Below the pieces are notes generated by a model. It did no database searches. It was not told the origin of the DNA and saw only the letters and a list, made by a program, of their open reading frames with translations. This document shows, piece after piece, positions 6,892 through 15,068 of a DNA stretch of 64,000 nucleotides. The stretch comes from Paenibacillus dendritiformis. Its GTDB lineage: Bacteria > Bacillota > Bacilli > Paenibacillales > Paenibacillaceae. Numbering within the stretch: the stretch's first letter is position 1; every line of letters begins with the position of its first letter. The position numbers and the translations under genes were made by a program. Location of the stretch: positions 5,084,501-5,148,500 of the forward strand of contig NZ_AP025344.1 of assembly GCF_021654795.1 (NCBI RefSeq), given 5' to 3'.

Positions 6892-7581
6892 TCACGATGA
6901 AGTTATGTTGACCTTTTTTCCCTTTCCATCCCATTTCACTTTGGCGCCGGCTGCCTCAAGCACCGCCCGAACCGGAACATAGGCGGTATTTCCGATTAGA
7001 ATCCCAGCCTCGTCCAACTCGCGACCGTCGACAGTGATTGTCACGCCGTCGGCCGATTTATCAGGCTGCTTCGGTTTATCCATTGCGTTCAACTCCTTTT
7101 GTACCATAAGTTTAAACCGCTCCCAGGCTGTCCATTTACCTCCGCTGTACATCAATCTAGGACAAATCTTACCCGACCAATCAAAGTGCCGTCTCAGGCG
7201 ATCTACGCCCCATCCACGCTCATATAGCATACGTGCTACGAGTGCAGCCGCGTTTTGAAGAGTCTTACCGTAGTTACCGGACTCACAGATTTCAATGCCG
7301 ATAGACTTCCGATTGCCATTGCCGTTACCATCACCTGCGTGCCATGCATTTTCGTTTAGCGGCAGGACTTCGATTGCTTCGTGTTCATCCACAACAATGT
7401 GATATGATGCTGTCCGCTTGTTTGACGGGTTCGTGAGCCATCCGCGCTCGTTCCGAGCGGTAGACGACGGATTTCCTGTGTTATGAATTGTCAGCGTTGT
7501 CGCGTCCATCTTGTTCCCAGGACGCCGATCATACGGCGTGTTACGCGGAATGTGATCAACGATATAGTTATACATGCTCAT
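6892..7581 (-). CDS. endolysin: N-acetylmuramoyl-L-alanine amidase with C-terminal stalk domain
   Basis: A 229-aa lytic enzyme. Residues 1-150 form an amidase_2 domain: the first zinc His in LTIHNTGNPSSTARNERGWL, then SYHIVVDEHEAIEVLP, ENAWHAGDGNGNGNRKSIGI and the second zinc His in LRRHFDWSGKICPR. Residues 170-229 are a copper-amine-oxidase N-terminal-like (stalk) domain, VDGRELDEAGILIGNTAYVP then VRAVLEAAGAKVKWDGK, common in Paenibacillus secreted proteins and here probably a wall anchor. It overlaps the holin gene by 14 nt, forming the lysis cassette at the end of the late block. No signal peptide, so export needs the holin. Confidence 0.9.
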   Translation of the reverse strand: MSMYNYIVDHIPRNTPYDRRPGNKMDATTLTIHNTGNPSSTARNERGWLTNPSNKRTASYHIVVDEHEAIEVLPLNENAWHAGDGNGNGNRKSIGIEICESGNYGKTLQNAAALVARMLYERGWGVDRLRRHFDWSGKICPRLMYSGGKWTAWERFKLMVQKELNAMDKPKQPDKSADGVTITVDGRELDEAGILIGNTAYVPVRAVLEAAGAKVKWDGKGKKVNITSS

Positions 7582-8026
7582 CTTTTTCCTCCCCTCCCTT
7601 TGCTTTCAGAACTTCCACGGCCTTGATAAAGACTTTCGGCATCGGTACGCCCAAGCGGCCGCCATTTTCGATTATCGATAGCAATTCATTAGCCATATAA
7701 AAGAAAATCGCCGCATCACGAAGCATGTGTTGATCGCCCAAGACAGTATCCACCTGGTGAGCCACCGCCACAACCATGAAGATAAATATCTTCCGCGCAA
7801 TGCCGATCATGCCGATGCTGCTTTTCAACTTGCCTTCGGCCCCAGCAGCCATGACACCCGTCACGTAATCAATAGCCACAACAATGAGTAATATCGTTAG
7901 CAATGACGTCCAATCTCCATACAGCGCGACGAGAACACCAAACATCCCAGCCGCTCCACCAGCCGCTAGTTGCTTCGGCGCGTAGTCTCCTACAATTTGA
8001 CTCAATGCCATAACTACTTTTTCCAT
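7568..8026 (-). CDS. holin, phage_holin_4 (toxin-secretion/lysis) family
   Basis: A 152-aa membrane protein with three to four hydrophobic segments: FGVLVALYGDWTSLLTILLI, then VVAIDYVTGVMAAGAEGKLK, and FIFMVVAVAHQVDTVLG. The DYVTG motif followed by a basic G-x-L-x-S turn and a late FYMANELLSIIENGG are typical of this holin family. It would form the membrane lesion that lets the endolysin out. Start is ATG behind AATTACATG with a GGGGGAA ribosome site. Directly upstream of the endolysin, which it overlaps. Confidence 0.9.
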   Translation of the reverse strand: MEKVVMALSQIVGDYAPKQLAAGGAAGMFGVLVALYGDWTSLLTILLIVVAIDYVTGVMAAGAEGKLKSSIGMIGIARKIFIFMVVAVAHQVDTVLGDQHMLRDAAIFFYMANELLSIIENGGRLGVPMPKVFIKAVEVLKAKGGEEKDEHV

Positions 8027-8070
8027 GTAATTTCCCCCTCAATAAAATAGCCCCCGGATATCCGAGGGCA

Positions 8071-11000
8071 TTATGATTTCGGTATTTTCAAATCCTTTGT
8101 CAGTTCGATGCCGACGCGGGCTAACTCATTGATTTCTTCCCGCAGTTCACGAAGCTGCTCTTCCTTCTGCTGCTGGCTGAGGTTTCTATCTGCCTCGATT
8201 GCCTTCATTACTTTTCTCGTGTTGGACATCGATTCAGATAACTTGTTCAAGCGCTTGCGTGCTCCGTCGCTGTACCACTCCGGTAATTCCCCCTTGACTC
8301 CGCGGTCGGCATAGGCTTGATCAAGTTTGTCCTTGACGTCGTAAAACCGTGTAGAGAGTTTGTTGCTGTAAGTAGGGTCAGTCACAAATTGAGCACTCAA
8401 TTCCTTGAGTGGATTGCCCGCAGGCGCCGCCCCCGGAAGGATGGCTTTTCCTATCCCTCCTAGATACTGCTGCATGATGTAGTCATATTGCTTTGGCGAT
8501 CCACCCATAAGCTCAGCAGCTTTACGTGCAAGGCTGCTCGTCTTCTCGTCGTACTGCAACTCAGGAGACAATCGCTCAAGATACCCAGGCACGATAGGAG
8601 ATCCCGCGAAGTTTTGGTTCATCGCTAGGTCGACGAATGGACCGCCAATCGTGTCCCGCAGCGTACCCAGCGCTTTTTGTGGAAGTCCACCCTTGGCTGT
8701 CAGCCCACCTTCCAGTCCAGGGAGAGAAAATGTCTTCACAAGTAATGATGCAAACTCATCCCATGCATCTGGATCTTCATCTGCAAATTGTCGCATCAGC
8801 CTTTCTGGTAAGCCTGAAAACAACACGCCAAATTCCCGAGGTTTAGCAATGCGAATAAATTTCTCCCCTCCATCTATCGGGATAAGGAAGAAATTATCCT
8901 TCGTGTTCTCTGGTAGTTCTTGATACCTCGGGTTATCTCTGTTCATTGCGTAAAGCACCGCTGTCGGTACAGTCATCGCTAGTGTGGCTTTAACAAGAGC
9001 TTTCACTGGGTCGTCTTTAAAAGAGCGCACGAATCGATCCAAGCCCTGTACGGCAGCATTGAAGTAAGGAAATACCTTGTCTATTTCTTTGGTCAGCGCA
9101 CCACGGCGCTTGAAATTAACAGCCACTTCCTGAGCCTCGTATAGTGCCTTCTGCAACTCTTCCGGTGTGCTTGAACCTCGTAATCGTTTAAACTCTGCCA
9201 ACCGACTCATGGACTCCGTAGCAGACAAAGCGTCCTCTAATTTGGACCATAGCCAGCGTGGGCCTGTCCGAAGTCGCGAATAATATGTTTTCGGTAGAAC
9301 ATCCATCTTGCTTCGCATGAGCATGTTTCTGCTTGCTACCTGCGATGTGTGCCCACCGCCGATGTTTTTGTATTCCTTCCACGCCTGTTTGTTTCCGAAA
9401 ATGTCTATTGCAGCCTTCAGAAAATCATTTACGAAGGTCAACGGATTCCCCGTTGATTTCGAGAATACCCACGAATCACCTAGGTCTCGCGTAATGTTTC
9501 GCGCCACAAAATATGGGTTAACCCCCGTGGTAAACGTCTTGAACATGTTCGTAAGCTTGCCCACCTGATCCAGCAGCCACGCCGACCGTTCGGGTCCCAG
9601 CGCCATTGCAGATCGGAGTAAATCCTTGTCCTTGATCTGAACATGCACTGGTTCCCCGTCTACAAGCACACGCACGATGTCGTCCGTATCAAGATTGATC
9701 TGTTTGAAGGCTTTATCGTAATCTTTGGCGACGTCATCAAGCAGAGAGCCGATCCCATCATCCAGCATCTTCTTCAGGTCCCGAACATCGGAAAAAGACT
9801 GCACTATCTCCGCCCAATCTTGGTATGCTTCGGGATCTTGATTCAAACGCTGGACAAACTTCTGCATAACCTCATTCCGTTTGGCCGCTTTAACGAAAGC
9901 GTCCGTGTTTTCTATGATTGATTCTATTGGAGAAATGATCTGACGCGTCGAGCCTTTCTTATTGAATTTCTTAACGGGTACTGACTGGTTGGCGTACCCT
10001 TTCTTTGATCGGTATCCGGCGCCCCCTTTCTCGATGTTCGAAAAATGCCGTTTATTTGGAACGTAGTACGGGTTAGCCTCGAACCATGCATTTGCTTGTT
10101 CCTGCGAAATCATTCCCGTCTTTACAAGCCATTCATTAACCATCGTTCGCTGATAGTCGTAAAGGTCCTCAGCAATTTCATGGAACATCGGGTATTTCTC
10201 TTCGTACTGTGCTATTTTTCCTGCTGCTAGCTCTGGATTCCAGTTGACCTTTTCGCCGAATACCTTCTCGCCGCGTTCCGCCCGCGTCATGGCGTGCCGG
10301 TTCAATAGATAGTCCTCAAACTCCGCGTACCGGTTCAACGGCAGCCCGGCCAGCCGCTCTTTCAACGATCTACCGACTACCTGCCCCTCCTTGTTCACCA
10401 ACCCTTCCTTCACTATTTGTGCGGCAATCATGTCGGCCCCGCGGGCATTCAGCGCAGACGTATGCACCCTCTCGGACGCCTTCAATTGCCGGTTCAGTAC
10501 CTTCTCCGCGAACTTGTCAAACCTATTGAAGGAATGCACGTCGTCAACGAAGTTTTGATAAAACGTATCCTTCTTTGTTCTGACGTCAAGTTCTTTTTGT
10601 GACCTGGAGCGTATCTGTGACATCGTATCCTCAAGAGATGCACGCTCGTAAGGAGTACCCGCCTTCCCGAATGCCGATATACCCATAGGCTGCTGCATCT
10701 CTTCTAGGGATGCGTCTAGTCGCAAAAACTCTGGAATGTTATCATTAGGACGCGGCGGCTCGTCAAATCCAGTTCTGCCTACTCGCTCGCGCGCCACCTC
10801 ATATAACTCTTTGTTCGTCGGCCGACTCTCGCCGAGTTGAGCAACAGATTCTTTGAGAGCCTTATACTCGTCAATGATCGCTTGTTCGTGCTTCATTTGC
10901 AGATCGTTCATGGCATTGTCGATCTGCTGCAGCTCTGGACGGCCAGCGCTTACGTTTTCTGCTATCGCCTTCGTTTGCGGAGGGCTGATTATCGGCTCCT

Positions 11001-12024
11001 CACCTACCGGCAGCCGAGACCGTTCCGCAGCGGCTGCCATACGCGTTTCTTTGCCAGAAGGCGGCAAAGCCAAAATTTCTGCTATCTCCTTTTCTGGAAT
11101 GCCGTTCTTCTTCATTAGGGTCTTGATACCCTGGCCTATACCATAGGCGGCGACATCCCCCAACGCACCCAGACCGGCACCAAGGCCGGCCGCTAGTGCG
11201 ATGTCTTGAGCATCAGTTTCCCCACGCATCCCCGACTGAGCTACGTTTTGGATTGCTCCAGCGGCAGCACCCCGCAGTCCTGTTTCCGCCAACTTCTGCG
11301 CAGTCTCAGGCTTAAATACTTTCCCGATCTGATTCGCCGCTGCCTGCGTAAGCTTCTGTCCTCCAGGAGAGAGCAAGGCGGCATCTGCGGCGCGATATGG
11401 ACCACTTAACAGGTTCGTCCCCGGGGCGCCGCCTGTGGCAGCATTCAGACCAAATCCCGCGATGCCACCGCCTATATCGGCCACAACATCCGCGATCTTC
11501 GATCCTGTCTCTGGCTTCGGGGTTACAGTCGGCCCGACCATCCCCGCCGCCGAGTGTCCGGCACGGGTAACAAACTGACCCGCGACGTTTTCATATAACA
11601 AGCTGTCGATGAAATTCGCAACCGGATCGGCAACAGATTTAACGGCGGCTTCGAATCCGTTTCTTGGCTGTATTTCCGCCCTGCGTCTGCGGTTGATGTC
11701 CGCTTGCGTCTCTTTTGGCCGCGCCGGGGAGACAATACTATTCCCCAACTTTTCCAACTTGCTAGGCTGCCTTGGAGGTTGCAGCAAACTCGAGCCTTCA
11801 AGTGGATTCAACGCAGTCAACTCTTTTGGTAGTGCAGCGCGCGCCTCTCTCTGGTATGGGTCTATTCCGGCATTCAAGTCATCGAAAAACTGTGCCCATC
11901 TTTGCATCTCGGGATCAAGCTGTTGGGGCTGAGGCTGCGACTGCTGAATATACCCGCCCACATCATCCCTGTTTTGACGGTAGATATCGCGGTACATTTT
12001 GATCTGGTCTTTCTGCGACGCCAT
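8071..12024 (-). CDS. large internal virion protein with LPD38-type domain
   Basis: At 1317 aa this is the largest phage gene. The N-terminus is Gln-rich (QQSQPQPQQL), then comes a Gly/Ala-rich hydrophobic stretch (VVADIGGGIAGFGLNAATGG, about residues 175-310) likely to insert in membranes. The C-terminal half contains NPYFVARNITRDLGDSW and AVNFKRRGALTKEIDKVFPY, the pattern of large polyvalent protein-associated domain 38 found in ejected podovirus proteins. It would be packed in the capsid and injected with the DNA. It lies 4 nt behind the wall-hydrolase frame, so the two probably act together in ejection. Details of domain limits are approximate. Confidence 0.78.
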   Translation of the reverse strand: MASQKDQIKMYRDIYRQNRDDVGGYIQQSQPQPQQLDPEMQRWAQFFDDLNAGIDPYQREARAALPKELTALNPLEGSSLLQPPRQPSKLEKLGNSIVSPARPKETQADINRRRRAEIQPRNGFEAAVKSVADPVANFIDSLLYENVAGQFVTRAGHSAAGMVGPTVTPKPETGSKIADVVADIGGGIAGFGLNAATGGAPGTNLLSGPYRAADAALLSPGGQKLTQAAANQIGKVFKPETAQKLAETGLRGAAAGAIQNVAQSGMRGETDAQDIALAAGLGAGLGALGDVAAYGIGQGIKTLMKKNGIPEKEIAEILALPPSGKETRMAAAAERSRLPVGEEPIISPPQTKAIAENVSAGRPELQQIDNAMNDLQMKHEQAIIDEYKALKESVAQLGESRPTNKELYEVARERVGRTGFDEPPRPNDNIPEFLRLDASLEEMQQPMGISAFGKAGTPYERASLEDTMSQIRSRSQKELDVRTKKDTFYQNFVDDVHSFNRFDKFAEKVLNRQLKASERVHTSALNARGADMIAAQIVKEGLVNKEGQVVGRSLKERLAGLPLNRYAEFEDYLLNRHAMTRAERGEKVFGEKVNWNPELAAGKIAQYEEKYPMFHEIAEDLYDYQRTMVNEWLVKTGMISQEQANAWFEANPYYVPNKRHFSNIEKGGAGYRSKKGYANQSVPVKKFNKKGSTRQIISPIESIIENTDAFVKAAKRNEVMQKFVQRLNQDPEAYQDWAEIVQSFSDVRDLKKMLDDGIGSLLDDVAKDYDKAFKQINLDTDDIVRVLVDGEPVHVQIKDKDLLRSAMALGPERSAWLLDQVGKLTNMFKTFTTGVNPYFVARNITRDLGDSWVFSKSTGNPLTFVNDFLKAAIDIFGNKQAWKEYKNIGGGHTSQVASRNMLMRSKMDVLPKTYYSRLRTGPRWLWSKLEDALSATESMSRLAEFKRLRGSSTPEELQKALYEAQEVAVNFKRRGALTKEIDKVFPYFNAAVQGLDRFVRSFKDDPVKALVKATLAMTVPTAVLYAMNRDNPRYQELPENTKDNFFLIPIDGGEKFIRIAKPREFGVLFSGLPERLMRQFADEDPDAWDEFASLLVKTFSLPGLEGGLTAKGGLPQKALGTLRDTIGGPFVDLAMNQNFAGSPIVPGYLERLSPELQYDEKTSSLARKAAELMGGSPKQYDYIMQQYLGGIGKAILPGAAPAGNPLKELSAQFVTDPTYSNKLSTRFYDVKDKLDQAYADRGVKGELPEWYSDGARKRLNKLSESMSNTRKVMKAIEADRNLSQQQKEEQLRELREEINELARVGIELTKDLKIPKS

Positions 12025-12028
12025 AGCC

Positions 12029-12421
12029 TCATCCCCTCAGTTTGTTGTAATAATTGCTTACTCCCTGTACCCAATACTTATTAAGGCCACGAGGATCATT
12101 CGCGGCCCCTACTGGAGCGTATTTCTTTCCGATCCCCTCGATTGATGTAATGCCTTGGTCGATGTAGTTCTTTTTTAAGTTCCGAGCCATTGCGTCAATT
12201 CCCTCTTCAATGCTCTTAAATGACATGAGCTTCGTCCAGTTTGATGATGGATCCATCATGCCACCAAGGTTGTACTTGTTGCGGGCGGCTGAGGATGTCC
12301 CGTTCCCGGTCTCGTGTATGCTGATAGCGGCGAGCAAGGCCGGGTCAATTCCGTATTTATTTCCATATTTCACAAACAGATCGCCCGTGCCTTGCAGTAC
12401 CCCGCCAAGCGAGCGATTCAA
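12029..12421 (-). CDS. virion wall hydrolase (lysozyme/glucosaminidase-like), probably made as -1 frameshift extension
   Basis: About 130 aa: VKYGNKYGIDPALLAAISIH, then ETGNGTSSAARNKYNLGGMM, SIEEGIDAMARNLKKNYID and NDPRGLNKYWVQGV. This is the glucosaminidase/lysozyme-like fold of phage ejection and tail enzymes; the Glu in HETGNGTS is the likely catalytic acid. Alone it would need a TTG start with no ribosome site. The frame continues upstream without stop for about 20 more codons, past the slippery site CCCAAAC at the end of the gene at 12457-13848. A -1 slip there gives a 606-aa fusion. Independent initiation or an unnoticed base error remain alternatives. Confidence 0.75.
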   Translation of the reverse strand: MNRSLGGVLQGTGDLFVKYGNKYGIDPALLAAISIHETGNGTSSAARNKYNLGGMMDPSSNWTKLMSFKSIEEGIDAMARNLKKNYIDQGITSIEGIGKKYAPVGAANDPRGLNKYWVQGVSNYYNKLRG

Positions 12422-12424
12422 CGA

Positions 12425-12466
12425 AGCCCCGCTAGCGTTTCCGCCGGCGGGGCTCGTCAGTTTGGG
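12425..12466 (-). promoter_or_regulatory. programmed -1 frameshift signal
   Basis: Minus strand: zero-frame CTC CCA AAC TGA contains the X-XXY-YYZ heptamer CCCAAAC (12466-12460) one codon before the stop. A 5-nt spacer TGACG follows, then an 8-bp perfect stem AGCCCCGC / GCGGGGCT (12454-12447 with 12432-12425). Inside it is a second stem GCG/CGC capped by the stable GNRA loop GAAA (12444-12435). Spacer length and structure match known -1 sites. The -1 frame runs straight into the wall hydrolase. Confidence 0.72.
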
Positions 12467-13848
12467 AGCCGCACTCCCATCAATTTAGCTACATACGCCT
12501 TATCTTCAAGAGACATATTAGCCGCTGCAATAACTTGTCCGATTTTCATTTCAGACCCGGCCGGAATGCTTGTGTTACCTGTCATCGGATCCGTTACGCC
12601 GAATTGCCTTGTTATTTGATCGACTAGCGTTTTCGGATCAATGCTATAGTTTGGTCTGCTTGAATTATTCGCTCCCGCGGTCGCCATGTCATAACCGAAG
12701 CGTGCCTCATCAAGCGCTAACCTGTCTTGCCCCATCTGATACTGTTGTTGTTGCCCAAGCTGCCGTAGCGCGTAGTCCAGGCCGAATTGACGCACATTTT
12801 CAGCAAACTGCCGCTCCTGCATCTGATTCTGCCATAACTGCTGTTGCTGTCCGAATTGCTGCTGTTGTTGGGCCAATTGCTGCTGCATGCCGCCCAAAGT
12901 CAGCGGGGAGTTCCCGCGTTGAATTTGCCGTAGGTACCCGGTCCAGTCTTGCTGCGGGAATAGCACCCTGCCGCTCAATTGGCTCCAGCCCATTGCTGCC
13001 TCGTTGTTTGCCTTTCTCTTCGCAAGGTCCATCTGTTGCCCGGCCAGCGTTCGAATGCCCGGAGTATTCTGTGACGCCTTAGCATAGTTCACATCGGCGC
13101 CATACAGGCTAGGATCGATACCTAGCGCCGCAAGTTGTGCCCGAATACCGTCTGCCTGCCGGGATAGCTGCTGCCGTTCTGCCGCCGTGATTCCTTTAGC
13201 CTCTGCCTGCTGCTTCAGCCCAAGCAAATTCTGAATAGCTTCCCGCGCCTCTCCGGGTAGGTAGTTCCCCGTTAACTGCGCCTCGTCCATCGGCCGCTGG
13301 ACGTCATATTGATATTGATGCGCATATAGGTTGGCAAGGTCGCTGATCTTGTCACGGCTTACCCCGTAATTCAGTTGCTGCACTTGCAAATCCCGGTTAG
13401 CTTGATCCGAGTATCTTTGATATGCCTGTTGAACCAATTGCGGGATCACGGTATCGGATATTCGCGACATCTCGCGGGCCCCGATCTGATTTGCTACCGT
13501 CTCCGAATACGATGACTTTCCCTGACCACCGGCCCGCAGGAATGCATTTGTATTCGCTTGCTGATCGGCGATGTTCCGGCGCGCTGTAGCAAGCGCAGCC
13601 TGATATGCCGGGTCGGAGTCTGCATCATAGCTGAATGGCTGCTGTGGGCCAGTGAATTGAAAACTTGGGCCATTGATGTAATCTTGCATCTGGCCGAGCG
13701 TTTGATTTATCCGGCCCGGCCCGTAGTTTGGTTGGGAATATGGAGTCTGGCCGGCACTTGTTTGGCCTCGGACGTTGCTCGCAGCTTGTGCTATCACGCT
13801 TTTCGGTTCGTCTTTCTTGACGATAGACCCTTGTACGGTTATTGCCAT
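12457..13848 (-). CDS. Gln-rich internal virion protein
   Basis: A 463-aa protein with strong Gln bias, notably LGGMQQQLAQQQQQFGQQQQ near residue 320 and RQLGQQQQYQMGQDRLALDE near 365, and long coiled-coil-like helices. The start has a GGGGGGAGG ribosome site. It lies between the metallopeptidase-like gene and the wall hydrolase in the late block, where podoviruses keep ejection proteins. Its last codons hold a -1 slippery site that would join it to the hydrolase in a fraction of products. No named family is recognised with certainty. Confidence 0.7.
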   Translation of the reverse strand: MAITVQGSIVKKDEPKSVIAQAASNVRGQTSAGQTPYSQPNYGPGRINQTLGQMQDYINGPSFQFTGPQQPFSYDADSDPAYQAALATARRNIADQQANTNAFLRAGGQGKSSYSETVANQIGAREMSRISDTVIPQLVQQAYQRYSDQANRDLQVQQLNYGVSRDKISDLANLYAHQYQYDVQRPMDEAQLTGNYLPGEAREAIQNLLGLKQQAEAKGITAAERQQLSRQADGIRAQLAALGIDPSLYGADVNYAKASQNTPGIRTLAGQQMDLAKRKANNEAAMGWSQLSGRVLFPQQDWTGYLRQIQRGNSPLTLGGMQQQLAQQQQQFGQQQQLWQNQMQERQFAENVRQFGLDYALRQLGQQQQYQMGQDRLALDEARFGYDMATAGANNSSRPNYSIDPKTLVDQITRQFGVTDPMTGNTSIPAGSEMKIGQVIAAANMSLEDKAYVAKLMGVRLPN

Positions 13849-13863
13849 TTTGCCTCCCCCCTA

Positions 13864-14154
13864 TCAAATCGTAAACCGTTTTAGTATCTCGGCGTTGTCC
13901 TTGAATACCATAGCTAAACCTTTGCCAAGCTTCATAACTTGTTCTTCCTCTAATTCGAAACACATGAAGTCTTCCAGCCCATGAATAATTTCATGCATTA
14001 ACGTTTCTCTTTTCTGCGCCTCGTCCATGTCTTTGTCAATTCTTATTTTCCTGGCGAAGTAATCAATTTCTCCAGCACGGGGAGTGAATTTATTTACGCA
14101 CTCCACTTCTTCGACATGATATGTGTAACACCCAATTTTAATGTCGTTTACCAT
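13864..14154 (-). CDS. small HExxH metallopeptidase-like protein
   Basis: A 96-aa protein with the zinc motif in ETLMHEIIHGLEDFMCFELE (about residues 55-75), where His-Glu-x-x-His is intact and a downstream acidic helix could supply the third ligand. The size fits a bare ImmA/IrrE-like catalytic core without a helix-turn-helix. The start MVNDIKIG has AAAGGAG eight nt upstream. It lies in the late block before the internal virion genes, an unusual place for ImmA-type repressor proteases, so a structural or maturation role is possible. Confidence 0.7.
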   Translation of the reverse strand: MVNDIKIGCYTYHVEEVECVNKFTPRAGEIDYFARKIRIDKDMDEAQKRETLMHEIIHGLEDFMCFELEEEQVMKLGKGLAMVFKDNAEILKRFTI

Positions 14155-14206
14155 AGAATAATCTCCTTTCATCGGTTATATTTGGATATAGAAGGAGGTG
14201 AACACA

Positions 14207-14386
14207 ATGACGAAGCCTTTAAAGCCAGGAACTACAACTCCTAGATCCGGCCAGTATGAAGTAGTAGGGCCGCGCGGAGGCAGTAAGGGCAGGGAAGTCA
14301 CATCCACAAAAGGCAACCCACTCCCTCCAACGCAAAAATCAGGCGAAGGGTATAAACTTGTAGATCCTACAAAGCACAAGAAGTAA
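14207..14386 (+). CDS. YjzC-like small protein, plus-strand insert in late block
   Basis: A 59-aa protein: KPLKPGTTTPRSGQYEVVG, PRGGSKGREVTSTKGNPLPP and a Lys-rich end. The KPGT-x-x-P-x-SG-x-Y opening and the G-GG turn match the YjzC family of small Bacillus proteins of unknown function. The ATG at 14207 has GGAGGTG six nt upstream. It is the only plus-strand gene in the late block, sits between its own upstream gap (52 nt) and a perfect bidirectional terminator, and is therefore likely expressed separately, as a lysogenic-cargo (moron) gene. Confidence 0.7.
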   Translation: MTKPLKPGTTTPRSGQYEVVGPRGGSKGREVTSTKGNPLPPTQKSGEGYKLVDPTKHKK

Positions 14387-14391
14387 TGAAC

Positions 14392-14420
14392 AAAACCACC
14401 CCGCATTGTTGGGTGGTTTT
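14392..14420. terminator. bidirectional intrinsic terminator
   Basis: Ten-bp perfect stem AAAACCACCC / GGGTGGTTTT with a 9-nt loop, U-run on either strand. It ends the YjzC-like transcript on the plus strand, 5 nt after its stop. Confidence 0.85.
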
Positions 14421-14436
14421 CATATGAAGCATTCAA

Positions 14437-14463
14437 AAGAAAAAGGAGCCTTATTCGGCTCCT
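14437..14463 (-). terminator. intrinsic terminator after stalk-domain gene
   Basis: Minus-strand stem AGGAGCC / GGCTCCT with 6-nt loop (14444-14463), then TTTTTCTTTT. The stop codon of the 179-aa secreted protein is inside the loop. Confidence 0.8.
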
Positions 14464-14990
14464 AATTCCTTCAGTCTATTATCGATGCGTTCAAGTTCTT
14501 TTTCGTTATCTTCAATCCGTTTCAAGAGATTTTCATGCCCCTTATTCGAGGACTCATAAGCAGATTTCACAGGATCAACATATCGAGAATCATTTGTTTC
14601 AGCAAGCGTCTTTTCATACCGTTCTTTTGTTTTTTCAACATCATGAAGTGATGATTCAACGTTTGCTTTGTCTCGCTCTAACTGGTCGCTTACTTTTACT
14701 CTTTCTTTTTTCAATTTTGCAATCTCTTCTTCCGCCGATTTTTCCTCCGACGTAATTGTTACTTCTTTCTTATCCACTTTAATTTTCAGCCCCAATTCAT
14801 TAGCTATATTCCGGACTGGTAAATAACTTGTACCTTCCACGACCACCGCAGATCCAACTTGTTTCCCATCTAATTTTACTTCGATCTGTCCGTCAATTTT
14901 CTTTCCTACAAGCGAAGATGCCGCACTGTAAACTTGAGGCGAAAACGCGAGTAAAGCACCAACAATAATGCCTAGGATAAATTTTTTCAT
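14451..14990 (-). CDS. secreted protein with copper-amine-oxidase-like stalk domain and coiled coil
   Basis: A 179-aa exported protein: signal peptide MKKFILGIIVGALLAFSP with an A-A-S cleavage region, then a stalk domain (VGSAVVVEGTSYLPVRNIAN, ELGLKIKVDKKEVTITSEEK), then about 90 residues of charged coiled coil (EEEIAKLKKERVKVSDQLER). It has its own terminator and lies at the end of the tail genes. A related stalk domain ends the endolysin of this prophage. A signal peptide on a phage protein suggests it acts on the outside of the host cell, for example in surface alteration; that is inference. Codon choice is more A+T-rich than the structural genes. Confidence 0.75.
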   Translation of the reverse strand: MKKFILGIIVGALLAFSPQVYSAASSLVGKKIDGQIEVKLDGKQVGSAVVVEGTSYLPVRNIANELGLKIKVDKKEVTITSEEKSAEEEIAKLKKERVKVSDQLERDKANVESSLHDVEKTKERYEKTLAETNDSRYVDPVKSAYESSNKGHENLLKRIEDNEKELERIDNRLKELGAE

Positions 14991-15068
14991 CGTTGCACCC
15001 CTCTGCCGTTTTCGCTTATTATACCAAATAATTCTTATCGAAGACTATATACATGTTTACATTGGAGT

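Noticed and set aside
12421..12454. Hairpin near the wall hydrolase as terminator
   Set aside because: No U-run follows on the minus strand and transcription must continue into the 1317-aa gene; spacing to CCCAAAC fits a frameshift stimulator.
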